Shown: positions 16,045-25,075, counted from the stretch's first letter. The stretch: DNA of 64,000 nucleotides from Lactiplantibacillus paraplantarum (GCF_003641145.1 NZ_CP032744.1:682001-746000), one strand, 5' to 3'. The notes: a model not told the origin generated them from the sequence alone. Numbers and translations are program-made.

Positions 16045-17574
16045 TTAACGTACCCCCCGTAGTTTAATCACTGGTGTTAGACCAAAGACTTCCTTAAAAA
16101 ATTCCGCTTTTTGTGCGAATACCCAATTTTCTAAGAAGAGGTCATCATGGGAAAAACAAGTGATGATGACCCGTGGGTTGCGGATGGAAACCGAAATTTT
16201 GTTGATTTTTTGTTTGCGACCATCATCTAGAGCATCGGCAATTCGTAAGATAGCAGATAGTTTCGATACTAGCAGCCGTTGTTCGACTTGTAAGTGTTCG
16301 AAATGGCGAATGTCTTTCGATGGCGTTTGCGCGCTGTGGTAACGTGAAATCAAGGCAACCATCCGTTTTTCAGTATCGGTTAGTCCCATTAGTTCCGTCG
16401 CTTGCAAGATGTAATCTGAATGTAAATAATGCTGGTGTGGATCGATATAACTACCAACATCATGCACGATGGCGGCTACCTGTAAAAGTAATCGCTCGCG
16501 TTTACCTAAGTGGTGTAACGGTTTGAGCTGATCAAAGAGGTGTAGTGAGAACTTGGTGACCAAGTCACGGTGTTGAGGCTCAACATTGTAGCGGTCAGCA
16601 ATATTCTTAGCCGCAGTGACGATTTGATCGTCAAAGTTGTATTTCTTGTAGCCCAGTTTGACGGCTTCTTGGATAATTAGTCCGTCCAGTACGGTGACGT
16701 TGCCTAGCCAGATTTTTTCAGCGTTAGTAAGTTGTAATAGTTCATTGATAAGTAGTAGCTCGGGTACGATCAGGCGCACGTCTTCTTCATCGACTTCGTA
16801 TTTATCCATTAAATACTGGTCGGAGGCATTAAGGACGTCATCATATAAGGCCTGAAAGTCCGCTTTACTAAGTTCTTCGACACCAGCTTTAGATTGTTGC
16901 TGGCGAAAAAGGGTAGCAAACGGTGCAACACCGAGCATAACCACGTTGCTTGGCTGGTCCCGACGTCCGGGTAGGAAACGGCCAAAATCAATGATTTGAC
17001 TAGAAATGTAGTCGTCCAGAACTTCAACATAGTTGGGAACACTGGATTGCAAGTCTTCGAGGACTTCGGCAATTCTGACGGGTCCTAAGCGAAGACTGCG
17101 GGAAAAGACAAAATTACTCTGATCGTAGTGGGAAATACCGACACTGCCGGAGTTGATCCCCAATAAGTAAGTTGGTTTAGTGATCATTTGTTTGAAGCGT
17201 GGAAAGTGGACGGCTACTGCGACTGAACGCAGATAGGTTTCTTGACTGCTAGATAACCAGTCGATTTTGAGACCAGTCCGGACGAGCAACTGGTCTTGAA
17301 TATAGTCGGCATTGTTGGCGGATGACAAGGACCACGACCCCCATAGATGGTAGTCCTTAACGCCATAATCGTTCATGATTTGGACAAAACCACTCAGTGC
17401 TTGGGCGGCTTGTTCCACCGAATCATAATCGATCGTATGCTGATCATAGATATCTTCACCAAGTGAAACGTCGGAACGAACTCGTTCAACTTGGCGTAAT
17501 GTGCGTAGGTTGACGATCGACAATTCAATACTCTGAACGTTGATCATCATAATTCCAAATAATTTTGCTGCCAT
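16045..17574 (-). CDS. Long Ppx/GppA-like protein with C-terminal HD domain and degenerate ASKHA motifs
   Basis: 509 residues. The N-terminal half aligns with Ppx/GppA but its key loops are altered: LFGIMMINVQSIELSIV stands where AIDxGSNS is expected, and GINSGSVGISHYD replaces the D-I-G-G-G-S loop. The C-terminal part (about 310-509) is an HD-type domain with the metal motif intact (VAAIVHDVGSYIDPHQHYLH). It heads the ppx-ppk-ppx operon, start ATG with GGGGGA upstream. It may be a regulator or a phosphohydrolase acting through the HD domain; true exopolyphosphatase activity is doubtful. Confidence 0.8.
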   Translation of the reverse strand: MAAKLFGIMMINVQSIELSIVNLRTLRQVERVRSDVSLGEDIYDQHTIDYDSVEQAAQALSGFVQIMNDYGVKDYHLWGSWSLSSANNADYIQDQLLVRTGLKIDWLSSSQETYLRSVAVAVHFPRFKQMITKPTYLLGINSGSVGISHYDQSNFVFSRSLRLGPVRIAEVLEDLQSSVPNYVEVLDDYISSQIIDFGRFLPGRRDQPSNVVMLGVAPFATLFRQQQSKAGVEELSKADFQALYDDVLNASDQYLMDKYEVDEEDVRLIVPELLLINELLQLTNAEKIWLGNVTVLDGLIIQEAVKLGYKKYNFDDQIVTAAKNIADRYNVEPQHRDLVTKFSLHLFDQLKPLHHLGKRERLLLQVAAIVHDVGSYIDPHQHYLHSDYILQATELMGLTDTEKRMVALISRYHSAQTPSKDIRHFEHLQVEQRLLVSKLSAILRIADALDDGRKQKINKISVSIRNPRVIITCFSHDDLFLENWVFAQKAEFFKEVFGLTPVIKLRGVR

Positions 17575-17850
17575 GGCGATCCCCCATTTAATGATTTCCT
17601 GACCCCCAATAGGGTTAAAGGCACGTATTTATTTTAAGTTTAACACAGGTTGGGGTTAGTTAAATTAGTATTTTAGTGGTGTAACAGTTAGTGATTGCTT
17701 TTAGTTTACATTCGTAAGTTAAGGGCGATGGAAGTGGTCGGTAACTTAACGTGAGCGCTATGGACACTCATATTAGGACTTAAATCAGTGACAGTATTAA
17801 GATGTTTTGATTGAGTCATGCCAGACTAATAACGTATGAATAAGATAAAA
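17575..17850. other. Promoter region of the polyphosphate operon
   Basis: No ORF seen. AT-rich with short TTAAC-containing stretches; the promoter of the leftward operon should lie here but no convincing -35/-10 pair stands out. Confidence 0.35.
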
Positions 17851-17889
17851 GGCGTGGTTCAGCCGCAACGAGTACGCCTGAACCACGCC
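17851..17889 (-). terminator. Terminator of licD
   Basis: GGCGTGGTTCAG (17851-17862) with CTGAACCACGCC (17878-17889); on the minus strand it is followed by TTTTA. Confidence 0.75.
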
Positions 17890-17897
17890 AGTTAATG

Positions 17898-18707
17898 TTA
17901 TAAGATTTCGTGATTATCGATAATTAGTTTGTTCAGATGTTTTTCAACTCGTTTATCCGTTGGCGGTAACTGCATGTAATCACCATACATTCTGGTTAGG
18001 ATGGCATCATAGGCACTGGGGATTTTGACTTGAATATCCTCAAATGGTGTTAAGGTTAATTCAGTTAACTCCTGGTAGGACATAATTTCCTTTTCGTAGT
18101 CGTATTGGGACGCGAGGTTCTTATAAGTTCGTGAATCCGACTGTTCATATAAGCGCATGTATTCTTCGCGCTCCTGTTTGTGACGATTGACTTCAGCTAA
18201 CTGCTGAGGTGTATGTTTCGTGATTAAATTACGTAGTGGTGTTTTGACAAAGTTATAATTTAACTTTAGTAGAATGGCAGCATCAGCTAATTTGTAGTGC
18301 AGCATTTGTGAGCGTCGTAACGCTTCATCATCTGGGATCTTATCAAAGGGAAAGATATCGACAAACACGCCCTTAAAAGCATTGTTAACATTGTTCTTTT
18401 CTTCAATATAAGTATTGACGTCTAGTAGTTTCATATAACTCAGTGCGTAATCAGGGTCCGAAGCGCCCGTCTGCAGGAAGAATTCGTTGGGGTTAAGGTG
18501 GCGGTTGGCAACCGTAATAAAGCGCTGATATTCACTACGGCGCATTCCAATATCGATGTCATCGTCCCATGGGATAAACCCATGATGACGGATGGCACCG
18601 AGCAGTGAGCCGCCAATTAGGAAATAGTCGATATTTTCGGCATCACAGATTGCAATTACGGTACGCATCAAGCGTAATTCAACTTGGTGTAAGGGTGTCA
18701 AGGACAT
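17898..18707 (-). CDS. LicD family phosphotransferase
   Basis: 269 residues. The N-terminal nucleotidyltransferase-like core carries the family signature IDYFLIGGSLLGAIRHHGFI followed by PWDDDIDIGM, the metal-binding Asp cluster. LicD proteins move phosphocholine or related phospho-groups onto cell-surface glycans such as teichoic acids. The substrate here is unknown. It is a single gene, AAAGGAGA before ATG, with its own terminator. Confidence 0.85.
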   Translation of the reverse strand: MSLTPLHQVELRLMRTVIAICDAENIDYFLIGGSLLGAIRHHGFIPWDDDIDIGMRRSEYQRFITVANRHLNPNEFFLQTGASDPDYALSYMKLLDVNTYIEEKNNVNNAFKGVFVDIFPFDKIPDDEALRRSQMLHYKLADAAILLKLNYNFVKTPLRNLITKHTPQQLAEVNRHKQEREEYMRLYEQSDSRTYKNLASQYDYEKEIMSYQELTELTLTPFEDIQVKIPSAYDAILTRMYGDYMQLPPTDKRVEKHLNKLIIDNHEIL

Positions 18708-18874
18708 GTACTCGTCTCCTTTTACGTAAGCGTTTCAACTAACTCAATCATACACTTTGTTGATCAAAATTGTTAGGGAGGATGCTTAACGTTGTGATCT
18801 GCGAGTTATTGCGTGCGAAACAGTTAAAGGCGTGTTATATTTGGTCAAAAGTTAATGAAGTGATGGTGATCGCG

Positions 18875-19348
18875 ATGAATAATGACGAATTAAGCAAACT
18901 TCTCAATGATTATTTTGAAGCATACCAAAATACAACTAAAATTATGATGGACTTGGTGGCCTGGCCGTTGAGTCAAAATAAACTGTCATTTGAGCAATTT
19001 TTAATTTTGCGGCGAATTGCAACAACTGATGAAGTGACACTCAATGATATTGCCATTCAGCGGCAGGTAACGCGTAGTGCGATTTCACGGCAAGTTAAAT
19101 CATTATTGATGCAACATTATGTTTTTCAAGTACCTGATCCACGTGATCGGCGGCGATTATACTTACACTTAACGGAACGTGGTCAACAAGTTGAGCGGAT
19201 CGTGGATCAGGCGATTACACGGCACTTTGATCATTGGGTCAACCAGCTAGGGGCATCGCAAATTGATCAAGTTTTCAAAATGATGGGGACTTTTAGTCAG
19301 CAAGTGACGGATCTTGGTGAGCCCCAAGTACATCCAATCTTACACTAG
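18875..19348 (+). CDS. MarR family transcriptional regulator
   Basis: 157 residues from the ATG at 18875 (MNNDELSKLLNDYFEAYQN). The winged helix is clear: LNDIAIQRQVTRSAISRQVK as helix-turn-helix and VPDPRDRRRLYLHLTERGQQ as the wing with its DxRD/RR motif. The frame is open 35 codons further upstream but no SD supports a longer form; the SD for 18875 is itself weak, and an ATG at 18863 is an alternative. The target is unknown; the gene has no efflux neighbour. It is followed by a 73-nt near-perfect palindrome. Confidence 0.8.
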   Translation: MNNDELSKLLNDYFEAYQNTTKIMMDLVAWPLSQNKLSFEQFLILRRIATTDEVTLNDIAIQRQVTRSAISRQVKSLLMQHYVFQVPDPRDRRRLYLHLTERGQQVERIVDQAITRHFDHWVNQLGASQIDQVFKMMGTFSQQVTDLGEPQVHPILH

Positions 19349-19400
19349 ATTGTACTTTGAATATATCGACGATTTTGATGCGGAAAGCGTAACGATACTT

Positions 19401-19473
19401 ATGGCTGTCAGATGAAAATAAGCTTCACGGGAATTATTAATTCTCGTGAAGCTTATTTTCATCTGACAGCTAT
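19401..19473 (+). repeat. Near-perfect 35-bp palindrome with 3-nt loop
   Basis: Arms 19401-19435 and 19439-19473 pair throughout; the only two non-Watson-Crick positions are G-U in + strand RNA and would be A-C on the other strand. It follows the marR gene but has no T-run. A terminator for both directions or an RNase III type processing stem are both possible. Confidence 0.7.
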
Positions 19474-19581
19474 CATTGGCAAAGCAAATCATCAGCCGTC
19501 AGTTAGTTTTATCGAAAACTCAAATTTTTTATTTATAGTAGCAATTTATGTTAGTGACACAAACCTTATTCCAATCAGCGA

Positions 19582-19743
19582 TTAATGCTTAAAAAAGTTA
19601 TGATAGATACTCTCGCAAGCTTCTAGAAACATACCGATAGCCATTAAGTACATCGCTAACATATTTTGCATGGTGAAGACTAAGTATAGTAGAACCGCAT
19701 ATAAGAGTAAAAAGAAGATTGCAGTAACTTTGGAACCAGCCAT
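19582..19743 (-). CDS. Small membrane protein, 53 aa
   Basis: ATG at 19743 with GGGAGTG upstream; the protein starts MAGSKVTAIFFLLLYAVLLY, continues LVFTMQNMLAMYLMAIGMFL and ends ESIYHNFFKH. It has two hydrophobic stretches or one long helix. The SD and protein-like character make it a likely real gene. It lies between the palindrome and the purine permease, on the opposite strand. Function unknown. Confidence 0.65.
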   Translation of the reverse strand: MAGSKVTAIFFLLLYAVLLYLVFTMQNMLAMYLMAIGMFLEACESIYHNFFKH

Positions 19744-19910
19744 TTAAATCACACTCCCAAATTAGGCTTGATAAGCTAGGACTGTCATTGTGGCAAACTG
19801 GGTTAGTGACCAATTGCGGCATTATGACAATGAACACGCTTTGATTAACTTCATTCTAACGCAGCTCCTAGTAAATTAAAAATCGCATTGAATTTGATTC
19901 TAAATTATTT

Positions 19911-19987
19911 AGTGTTCGGTTATTGCTTTTATTTGAACATAATGATACGATTAAATACGTCAAAATAATGTCAAAACACGAACGTTT
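19911..19987 (+). promoter_or_regulatory. PurBox-like elements before the purine permease
   Basis: GTTCGG (19914-19919), the reverse of CCGAAC in an AT-rich setting, and a CGAAC (19979-19983). They resemble the PurR PurBox (core CCGAAC). No purine riboswitch is visible. Function is inferred. Confidence 0.35.
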
Positions 19988-20030
19988 ACAATTGTTCAAT
20001 TATAATTTAAACGAATATCTGGAGGGAATC

Positions 20031-21338
20031 ATGAATAAAATTGCGGCATATTTTAATTTTTCAGAATTGAAAACGTCAATGCGGACTGAGGTACTGGCCG
20101 GCTTGACGACGTTTGTCTCAATGGCTTATATCCTATTTGTTAATCCGAGTGTCTTAGGCGCTTCGGGGATGGATAAAGGGGCGGTTTTTACCGCTACGGC
20201 ATTAGCTTCAGCATTAGGATGTCTATTAATGGGGCTGGTGGCTAAGTATCCAATTGCTATTGCACCTGGACTAGGGGTCAACGCATTTTTCACCTATTCG
20301 GTTGTGATTGGGATGGGGATTAAGTGGCAAACTGCTTTAGCAGGGGTGTTTGTAGCCGCAATCATCTTCATGTTAATTACGATTTTTAAACTTCGGGAAA
20401 TGATTATTGACGCGATTCCGCGTGATATGAAACTCGCAATTTCAGCTGGGATCGGGTTCTTCATTGCATTCATTGGTCTTCATGGTGGTGGCTTGATTGT
20501 TGCTAATAAATCAACGGTTGTTGGCCTGGGATCATTGACAGTTGGAACGACCTGGTTGACGATTTTTGGTTTGATTGTAACGTTAATTCTGATGAGCCGG
20601 AAAGTACCTGGTGGGATTTTTATTGGGATGGTCTTAACTTCGATTTTAGGGTTAGCCACTGGTCTGATTAAGATGCCATCAACGATTGTTTCAGCAGCGC
20701 CCTCTTTAAAACCAACGTTTGGCGTTGCACTTGGTCATATTGGCGATATCAATTCGTTACAACTAATCATTGTTGTTTTGACTTTCTTATTAGTGACGTT
20801 CTTCGATACGGCTGGGACGCTAGTTGGCTTGGCAGAACAGGCTGGCTTTATGAAGAACAATAAGATGCCACGCGTCGGGAAAGCTTTGATGGCCGATTCA
20901 ACATCCATGTTAGTTGGATCAGTACTAGGAACCTCACCAACCTCTGCTTACGTTGAATCTTCAGCTGGGATTGCGGTCGGTGGTCGTTCTGGGATGAGTG
21001 CGGTCGTCACTGGGGCGCTCTTTATCTTTGGGTTATTCTTCTCACCGTTATTGAATGTGGTGACGGATCAAGTAACGGCACCAGCATTAATTATTGTGGG
21101 TGTCTTGATGGCGGAATCTTTGAAACAGATCAGCTGGGAACGATTTGAAATTGCGGTACCAGCTTTCTTGACAGTTATTGGGATGCCATTGACGTATAGT
21201 ATTTCTGATGGGATTGCCCTAGGTTTCATCGCTTATGTCATCACGATGGTTGCAACTAAGCATGCCAAAGAAGTCCATCCATTAATGTATGTGCTATTCT
21301 TTATTTTCATTATCTTCTTATGGATATTAAATGTTTGA
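20031..21338 (+). CDS. Purine permease, NCS2 family AzgA/PbuG type (guanine-hypoxanthine)
   Basis: 435 residues from the ATG at 20031, which has TGGAGGG upstream; 36 extra upstream codons lack an SD. AzgA-group signatures: RTEVLAGLTTFVSMAYILFV near the N-terminus, YPIAIAPGLGVNAFFTYSVV, LVTFFDTAGTLVGLAEQAGF and SVLGTSPTSAYVESSAGIAV. It should have 12-14 membrane segments and import hypoxanthine, guanine or adenine by proton symport. Single gene with its own strong terminator. PurBox-like motifs upstream suggest purine control. Confidence 0.9.
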   Translation: MNKIAAYFNFSELKTSMRTEVLAGLTTFVSMAYILFVNPSVLGASGMDKGAVFTATALASALGCLLMGLVAKYPIAIAPGLGVNAFFTYSVVIGMGIKWQTALAGVFVAAIIFMLITIFKLREMIIDAIPRDMKLAISAGIGFFIAFIGLHGGGLIVANKSTVVGLGSLTVGTTWLTIFGLIVTLILMSRKVPGGIFIGMVLTSILGLATGLIKMPSTIVSAAPSLKPTFGVALGHIGDINSLQLIIVVLTFLLVTFFDTAGTLVGLAEQAGFMKNNKMPRVGKALMADSTSMLVGSVLGTSPTSAYVESSAGIAVGGRSGMSAVVTGALFIFGLFFSPLLNVVTDQVTAPALIIVGVLMAESLKQISWERFEIAVPAFLTVIGMPLTYSISDGIALGFIAYVITMVATKHAKEVHPLMYVLFFIFIIFLWILNV

Positions 21339-21403
21339 TGAAATTTGGTCGTGAGATATGATTAAGTAATCAAGCTATTACGAATTAACTAGTTGAGTTT
21401 ATC

Positions 21404-21441
21404 AGGGACTACCGGCGCAGGCGTCGGTAGTCCCTTTTTTT
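21404..21441 (+). terminator. Terminator of the purine permease gene
   Basis: AGGGACTACCG with CGGTAGTCCCT and seven T. Confidence 0.9.
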
Positions 21442-21880
21442 AACGGAGAAATAAAGCAAAACTTGATGAACGTCAAGTTACCCAGATATCAAAATAATTA
21501 TACTGAAATCATTCAAGTAACTAGGCAGTGATTAGATGGCAAATTTTTGCACAAATGTAAACGTTATCGTAACGTCGTGGGTTTGTGGGCTAACAATGAT
21601 GGCTAGCCCAATTAATATTTATTGTGACTTGTGGCTTAACCGAATATTGTTGGAAGTGCGGTTCGTGTACTGTGAACGGTCAGAACCAATTAAGGCAAGA
21701 TGCGTAGTCGCTTCAACTAGTACCGAATGATGGTTGTTGAAAAAAGTTGAAATGTCGTCAAGCCCCGTCGTTAACACTTGTAAACCATAGAAGTTTTCGT
21801 TGAATTCACAATGATAGATAAAATCTATCGATAAAAGCGTTTACATTTTAAAAATTCGTGATTACAATAAAGTCGTAAAG
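21442..21880. promoter_or_regulatory. Regulatory region of pox1 with two cre-like sites
   Basis: cre-1 TGTAAACGTTATCG (21556-21569, 13/14 to consensus). cre-2 on the other strand (21832-21845, 13/14) overlaps the -35 box of a promoter TTTACA-17-TACAAT (21840-21868). GATAGAT-AAA-ATCTATC (about 21813-21829) is a further perfect inverted repeat. No convincing ORF in between. The layout fits CcpA repression of pyruvate oxidase during growth on glucose. Confidence 0.65.
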
Positions 21881-21916
21881 TTGATAATTAAAGTATATCA
21901 GAGGAGGACATTACTA

Positions 21917-23656
21917 ATGGCTAAAATTAGTGGTTCAGATGCCGTATTAAAAGTAATTCAGAAGTGGGGCGTAAAACATATTTATGGTTTGCCCGGTGGG
22001 TCGTTCGATTCAACGATGAACGCCATCTATAATCAACGGGAAACGTTGAAGTACATCCAAGTACGTCACGAAGAAGCTGGTGCGATTGCCGCTTCCGCTG
22101 ATTATAAGCTAACTGGAAAGATCGGCGTCTGCTTTGGTTCCGCTGGCCCTGGTGCTGTCCACTTACTGAACGGATTGTACGATGCTAAGGAAGATGGTAT
22201 TCCAATGTTAGCCATCGTTGCACAAGTTCCAACTAAGCGGATGAACATGGACTTTTTCCAAGCAATGAATGAAGAACCGATTTTTGATGATGTTGCGGTC
22301 TGGAATCGCACTGCAATGACTGCCGAGAGCTTACCAATGCTTACCGATGAAGCGATTCGGCAAGCCTATGCCCACAATGGCGTAGCGGTCTTGACAATTC
22401 CTAAGGACTTTGGTTGGGCCGAAATTGAAGATAACTTTGAAACCAATGCCGGTGTGCATACGGTTAACTATCCAGCGCCAACGGCTGAATCGGTTGCCGA
22501 TGCGATTGAATTAATCAAAGCTGCTAAGTCGCCAATGATTTACTTTGGCGTTGGCGCTAAGGATGCGGCTGAAGAATTAAAGGCTGCTTCTGAAAAATTC
22601 AAGATGCCACTGGTTTCATCAGTATTAGCAAAGGGCATTATTGAAGATGACTATCCCGCTTACTTAGGATCAACGGGACGGGTTGCCCCTAAGCCGGGTG
22701 CTGAAATTGGCTTTAGTACGGATTTGATTCTCTGGGTCGGCAATAATGTGCCGTTCAGTATCTTCCTATTTAATAAGAAGGCTAAGGTCATTCAAATCGA
22801 TATTGATAGCGAAAAATTTGGTAAGCGCCACCATACGAACGTTGCTATTCAGGCGGATGCTAAGAAAGCCTTAACGGCGATCAATGCAGCTGGTGAAGCG
22901 CGCGCTGATTCAGCCTTTTATGACGCTGCGGTTGCTGATAAAAAGAACTGGGACAAATGGCAAGCCAGCTTCAACGATAGTACTGAATCACCAGTGCGCC
23001 CCGAACCAATCTTTGATGTCTTGAACCAAGAAGCTAGTGACAAAGCTGTTTGGGCCATCGATGTCGGCAATGTTAATATTAACTTTGAACGCTTGATCCG
23101 AATGCACGGTGACCAGAAATGGGCAACTTCCGGGATTTATGCAACAATGGGCTTCGGGGTTCCTGCTGCGCTGGCTGCTAAAGTTAACTACCCAGATCGG
23201 GATGTTTACAGTTTGAGTGGTGATGGTGCCTTTGCGATGTTGTCAGAAGAAATTTTGGCACAAGTTAAGTACAACTTGCACGTCATTAACATTGTCTTCA
23301 GTAACGAGACACTGGGCTTTATCGAAGCCGAACAGACCGACGATACGCATCAACCACTCTCTGGTGTTGATTTGCCAGATACTGATTGGGCCAAGGTTGG
23401 CGAAGGCTATGGTGCGGTTGGCTATACGGTACGAACTAAAGCTGAATTCAAACAAGCCCTTGAAGATGCTAAGCAGACTGATAAACCAGTTGTTATTGAT
23501 GTCAAATTAACGCATGCAATGCCATTTACAACGGAGCATATGTATTTGGATGACGCATGGCAAGATAAGGATAAGATTGCAGCCTTTGTTAAGAAGTACG
23601 ATGCTCAAGACTTGAAGCCATTCAGTTACTTCTTGAAGCAGGCCCAAGCCAATTAA
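21917..23656 (+). CDS. pox: Pyruvate oxidase (acetyl-phosphate and H2O2 forming)
   Basis: 579 residues from ATG 21917 with GAGGAGG upstream. It converts pyruvate, phosphate and O2 to acetyl-phosphate, CO2 and H2O2, using TPP, FAD and Mg. TPP enzyme blocks: HIYGLPGGSFDSTMNAIYN and IQVRHEEAGAIAASADYKL (with the activating Glu), GKIGVCFGSAGPGAVHLLNG, and SLSGDGAFAMLSEEILAQ leading to VFSNETLGFI, the GDG-N TPP/Mg site. FAD domain segment LILWVGNNVPFS and QIDIDSEKFGKRH. It is closely patterned on the L. plantarum POX. cre sites upstream point to catabolite repression. Confidence 0.9.
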   Translation: MAKISGSDAVLKVIQKWGVKHIYGLPGGSFDSTMNAIYNQRETLKYIQVRHEEAGAIAASADYKLTGKIGVCFGSAGPGAVHLLNGLYDAKEDGIPMLAIVAQVPTKRMNMDFFQAMNEEPIFDDVAVWNRTAMTAESLPMLTDEAIRQAYAHNGVAVLTIPKDFGWAEIEDNFETNAGVHTVNYPAPTAESVADAIELIKAAKSPMIYFGVGAKDAAEELKAASEKFKMPLVSSVLAKGIIEDDYPAYLGSTGRVAPKPGAEIGFSTDLILWVGNNVPFSIFLFNKKAKVIQIDIDSEKFGKRHHTNVAIQADAKKALTAINAAGEARADSAFYDAAVADKKNWDKWQASFNDSTESPVRPEPIFDVLNQEASDKAVWAIDVGNVNINFERLIRMHGDQKWATSGIYATMGFGVPAALAAKVNYPDRDVYSLSGDGAFAMLSEEILAQVKYNLHVINIVFSNETLGFIEAEQTDDTHQPLSGVDLPDTDWAKVGEGYGAVGYTVRTKAEFKQALEDAKQTDKPVVIDVKLTHAMPFTTEHMYLDDAWQDKDKIAAFVKKYDAQDLKPFSYFLKQAQAN

Positions 23657-23673
23657 TTAGGCAAATGATTAAC

Positions 23674-23702
23674 AAAAGGGACGCGATTATCGCGGCTCTT
23701 TT
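23674..23702 (+). terminator. Terminator of pox1
   Basis: AAAAGGG-a-CGCG-attat-CGCG-g-CTCTTTT. Confidence 0.7.
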
Positions 23703-23794
23703 GATACATAACACTCAATTGGCTGCCAGCAATAGCGTGGCGGCAATCCTTAATGTTTTGAGTTAGGCTAGGTTGAACGTTAGGAGGTCGACAG

Positions 23795-24634
23795 ATGCAA
23801 GTTATCAAATTAGATGCTCACCAATTACAAAGATTGGCACCACAACCGCCACTGGTGTTGGCCTTGGGATTTTTTGATGGCGTGCATCAGGGCCACCAGC
23901 GTGTCATTCAGACGGCACGAAGAATTGCTGTGCAGCGGGGGTTACCGTTAGCCGTGATGACCTTCAATCGGCATGCGTCCCAATTATTTCAATCACACAC
24001 CAAGTTTCGGTATCTCAATACGGTCACGCAAAAAATACAACATATGGCTGATTTGCAAGTACAACGGCTCTATATTACTGATTTCAATAATCAATTTGCT
24101 AAGCTGTCACCAGTAGCCTTCATCAAAGACTATCTGGTAACGTTAAATGCCCAAGTCGTTGTGGCGGGGTTTGATTATACGTTTGGTCAGGGTGGAACGC
24201 ATGGGATGCGTGAGTTAGCCCAACTTGGCACGCCTTATTTTGAAACAGTCACGGTAGATCGTCTGGCGAATCAACAATTAAAAGTGAGTTCAACGCGAAT
24301 TCGGGGATTGATTGCGCAGGGGCAGTTGGCATCGGCTAACGATTTATTAGGATACCCTTACGAGACACAGGCAACACTTAAACCATTGACGCGGGCGATA
24401 ATACTAGCCAATACTCGTCAACAGGTGCCAGCAGCTGGTGACTACCGTTGCTGGTTAGTGGGGGCCAATTATCGGCAGTCAGTGGTTATTCGAGTGGCAA
24501 ACACACTTCAAATTATCTCGCCATATCAATTACCGCCACTAGCGGATGATCTGACGGTCAATATTCAATGGCAGAACCGGGTCGCACAAGTGGACAGTAC
24601 CACAACCGTGCATCAGCAACGGTCACAATTATGA
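23795..24634 (+). CDS. RibF-type FAD synthetase paralogue lacking the riboflavin kinase motif
   Basis: 279 residues. The N-terminal adenylyltransferase domain is intact: LALGFFDGVHQGHQRVI (HxGH motif), AGFDYTFGQGG and KVSSTRIRGLIAQG. It should make FAD from FMN and ATP. In ordinary RibF the C-terminal riboflavin kinase domain contains a G-x-P-T-A-N motif after LGFPY; here LLGYPYETQATLKPLTRAII follows and no such motif occurs, so kinase activity is unlikely. SD AGGAGG before ATG. It lies between two FAD-dependent pyruvate oxidase genes, suggesting dedicated FAD supply. Confidence 0.85.
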   Translation: MQVIKLDAHQLQRLAPQPPLVLALGFFDGVHQGHQRVIQTARRIAVQRGLPLAVMTFNRHASQLFQSHTKFRYLNTVTQKIQHMADLQVQRLYITDFNNQFAKLSPVAFIKDYLVTLNAQVVVAGFDYTFGQGGTHGMRELAQLGTPYFETVTVDRLANQQLKVSSTRIRGLIAQGQLASANDLLGYPYETQATLKPLTRAIILANTRQQVPAAGDYRCWLVGANYRQSVVIRVANTLQIISPYQLPPLADDLTVNIQWQNRVAQVDSTTTVHQQRSQL

Positions 24635-24756
24635 AGTTAGCAACGATACTAGTATGCTAATAAATTAATGGAGAATGTTCAAATGTGAAGATGCCGCATC
24701 AGGTGAACTAGAGCTGGCGATACTTGCTTAGCTGTTAAATTACACAAGAAATACAG

Positions 24757-24804
24757 AGCCATCCTAAGTTATCCGGTACCGGATGATTTGGGACGGCTTG
24801 TTTT
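24757..24804 (+). terminator. Terminator of the FAD synthetase gene
   Basis: AGCC-TCC ... GGACGGCT with an inner ATCC/GGAT stem, followed by TGTTTT. Confidence 0.75.
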
Positions 24805-24893
24805 AATCTCAGGTTTATTGGTAACTAACTCGTCCCACGCGTTTAATGGTCAACGGTGAAAAACGTGGAATAAGCACATCATGATCAGTGTCT

Positions 24894-24931
24894 GTTAATA
24901 TTGTCGAAACGTGCGTCAAAAGGTTAATTGA
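24894..24931 (-). repeat. Truncated copy of the variable-arm hairpin repeat
   Basis: Contains AATATTGTCGAAACGTGCG and TCAAAAGGTTA, the conserved flank of the repeat described at 36508, 47002 and 56020, without the hairpin part. Confidence 0.6.
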
Positions 24932-24956
24932 GGCACGCTTTTTATTAATAAGAATT

Positions 24957-25011
24957 TGCTTACAAAAAGTAAGCACATTAATTGCATTTTTGTTTGGAAG
25001 CGATTTATAAT
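24957..25011 (+). promoter_or_regulatory. Promoter and inverted repeat of pox2
   Basis: TTGCAT (24982-24987), 18 bp, TATAAT (25006-25011). A perfect repeat TGCTTAC-aaaaa-GTAAGCA (24957-24975) ends 6 bp before the -35 box and could bind a regulator. Confidence 0.55.
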
Positions 25012-25075
25012 ACACTTGTTAAATGAATTGAACCGGATGATTGAGCTGGTTCAAAGTTGAAGGGACGGGATTTAA

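Noticed and set aside
19838..20030. A purine riboswitch before the purine permease
   Set aside because: None of the expected consensus parts (paired P1, TAT-rich joining loops, the two conserved loops) could be found; only PurBox-like motifs are present.
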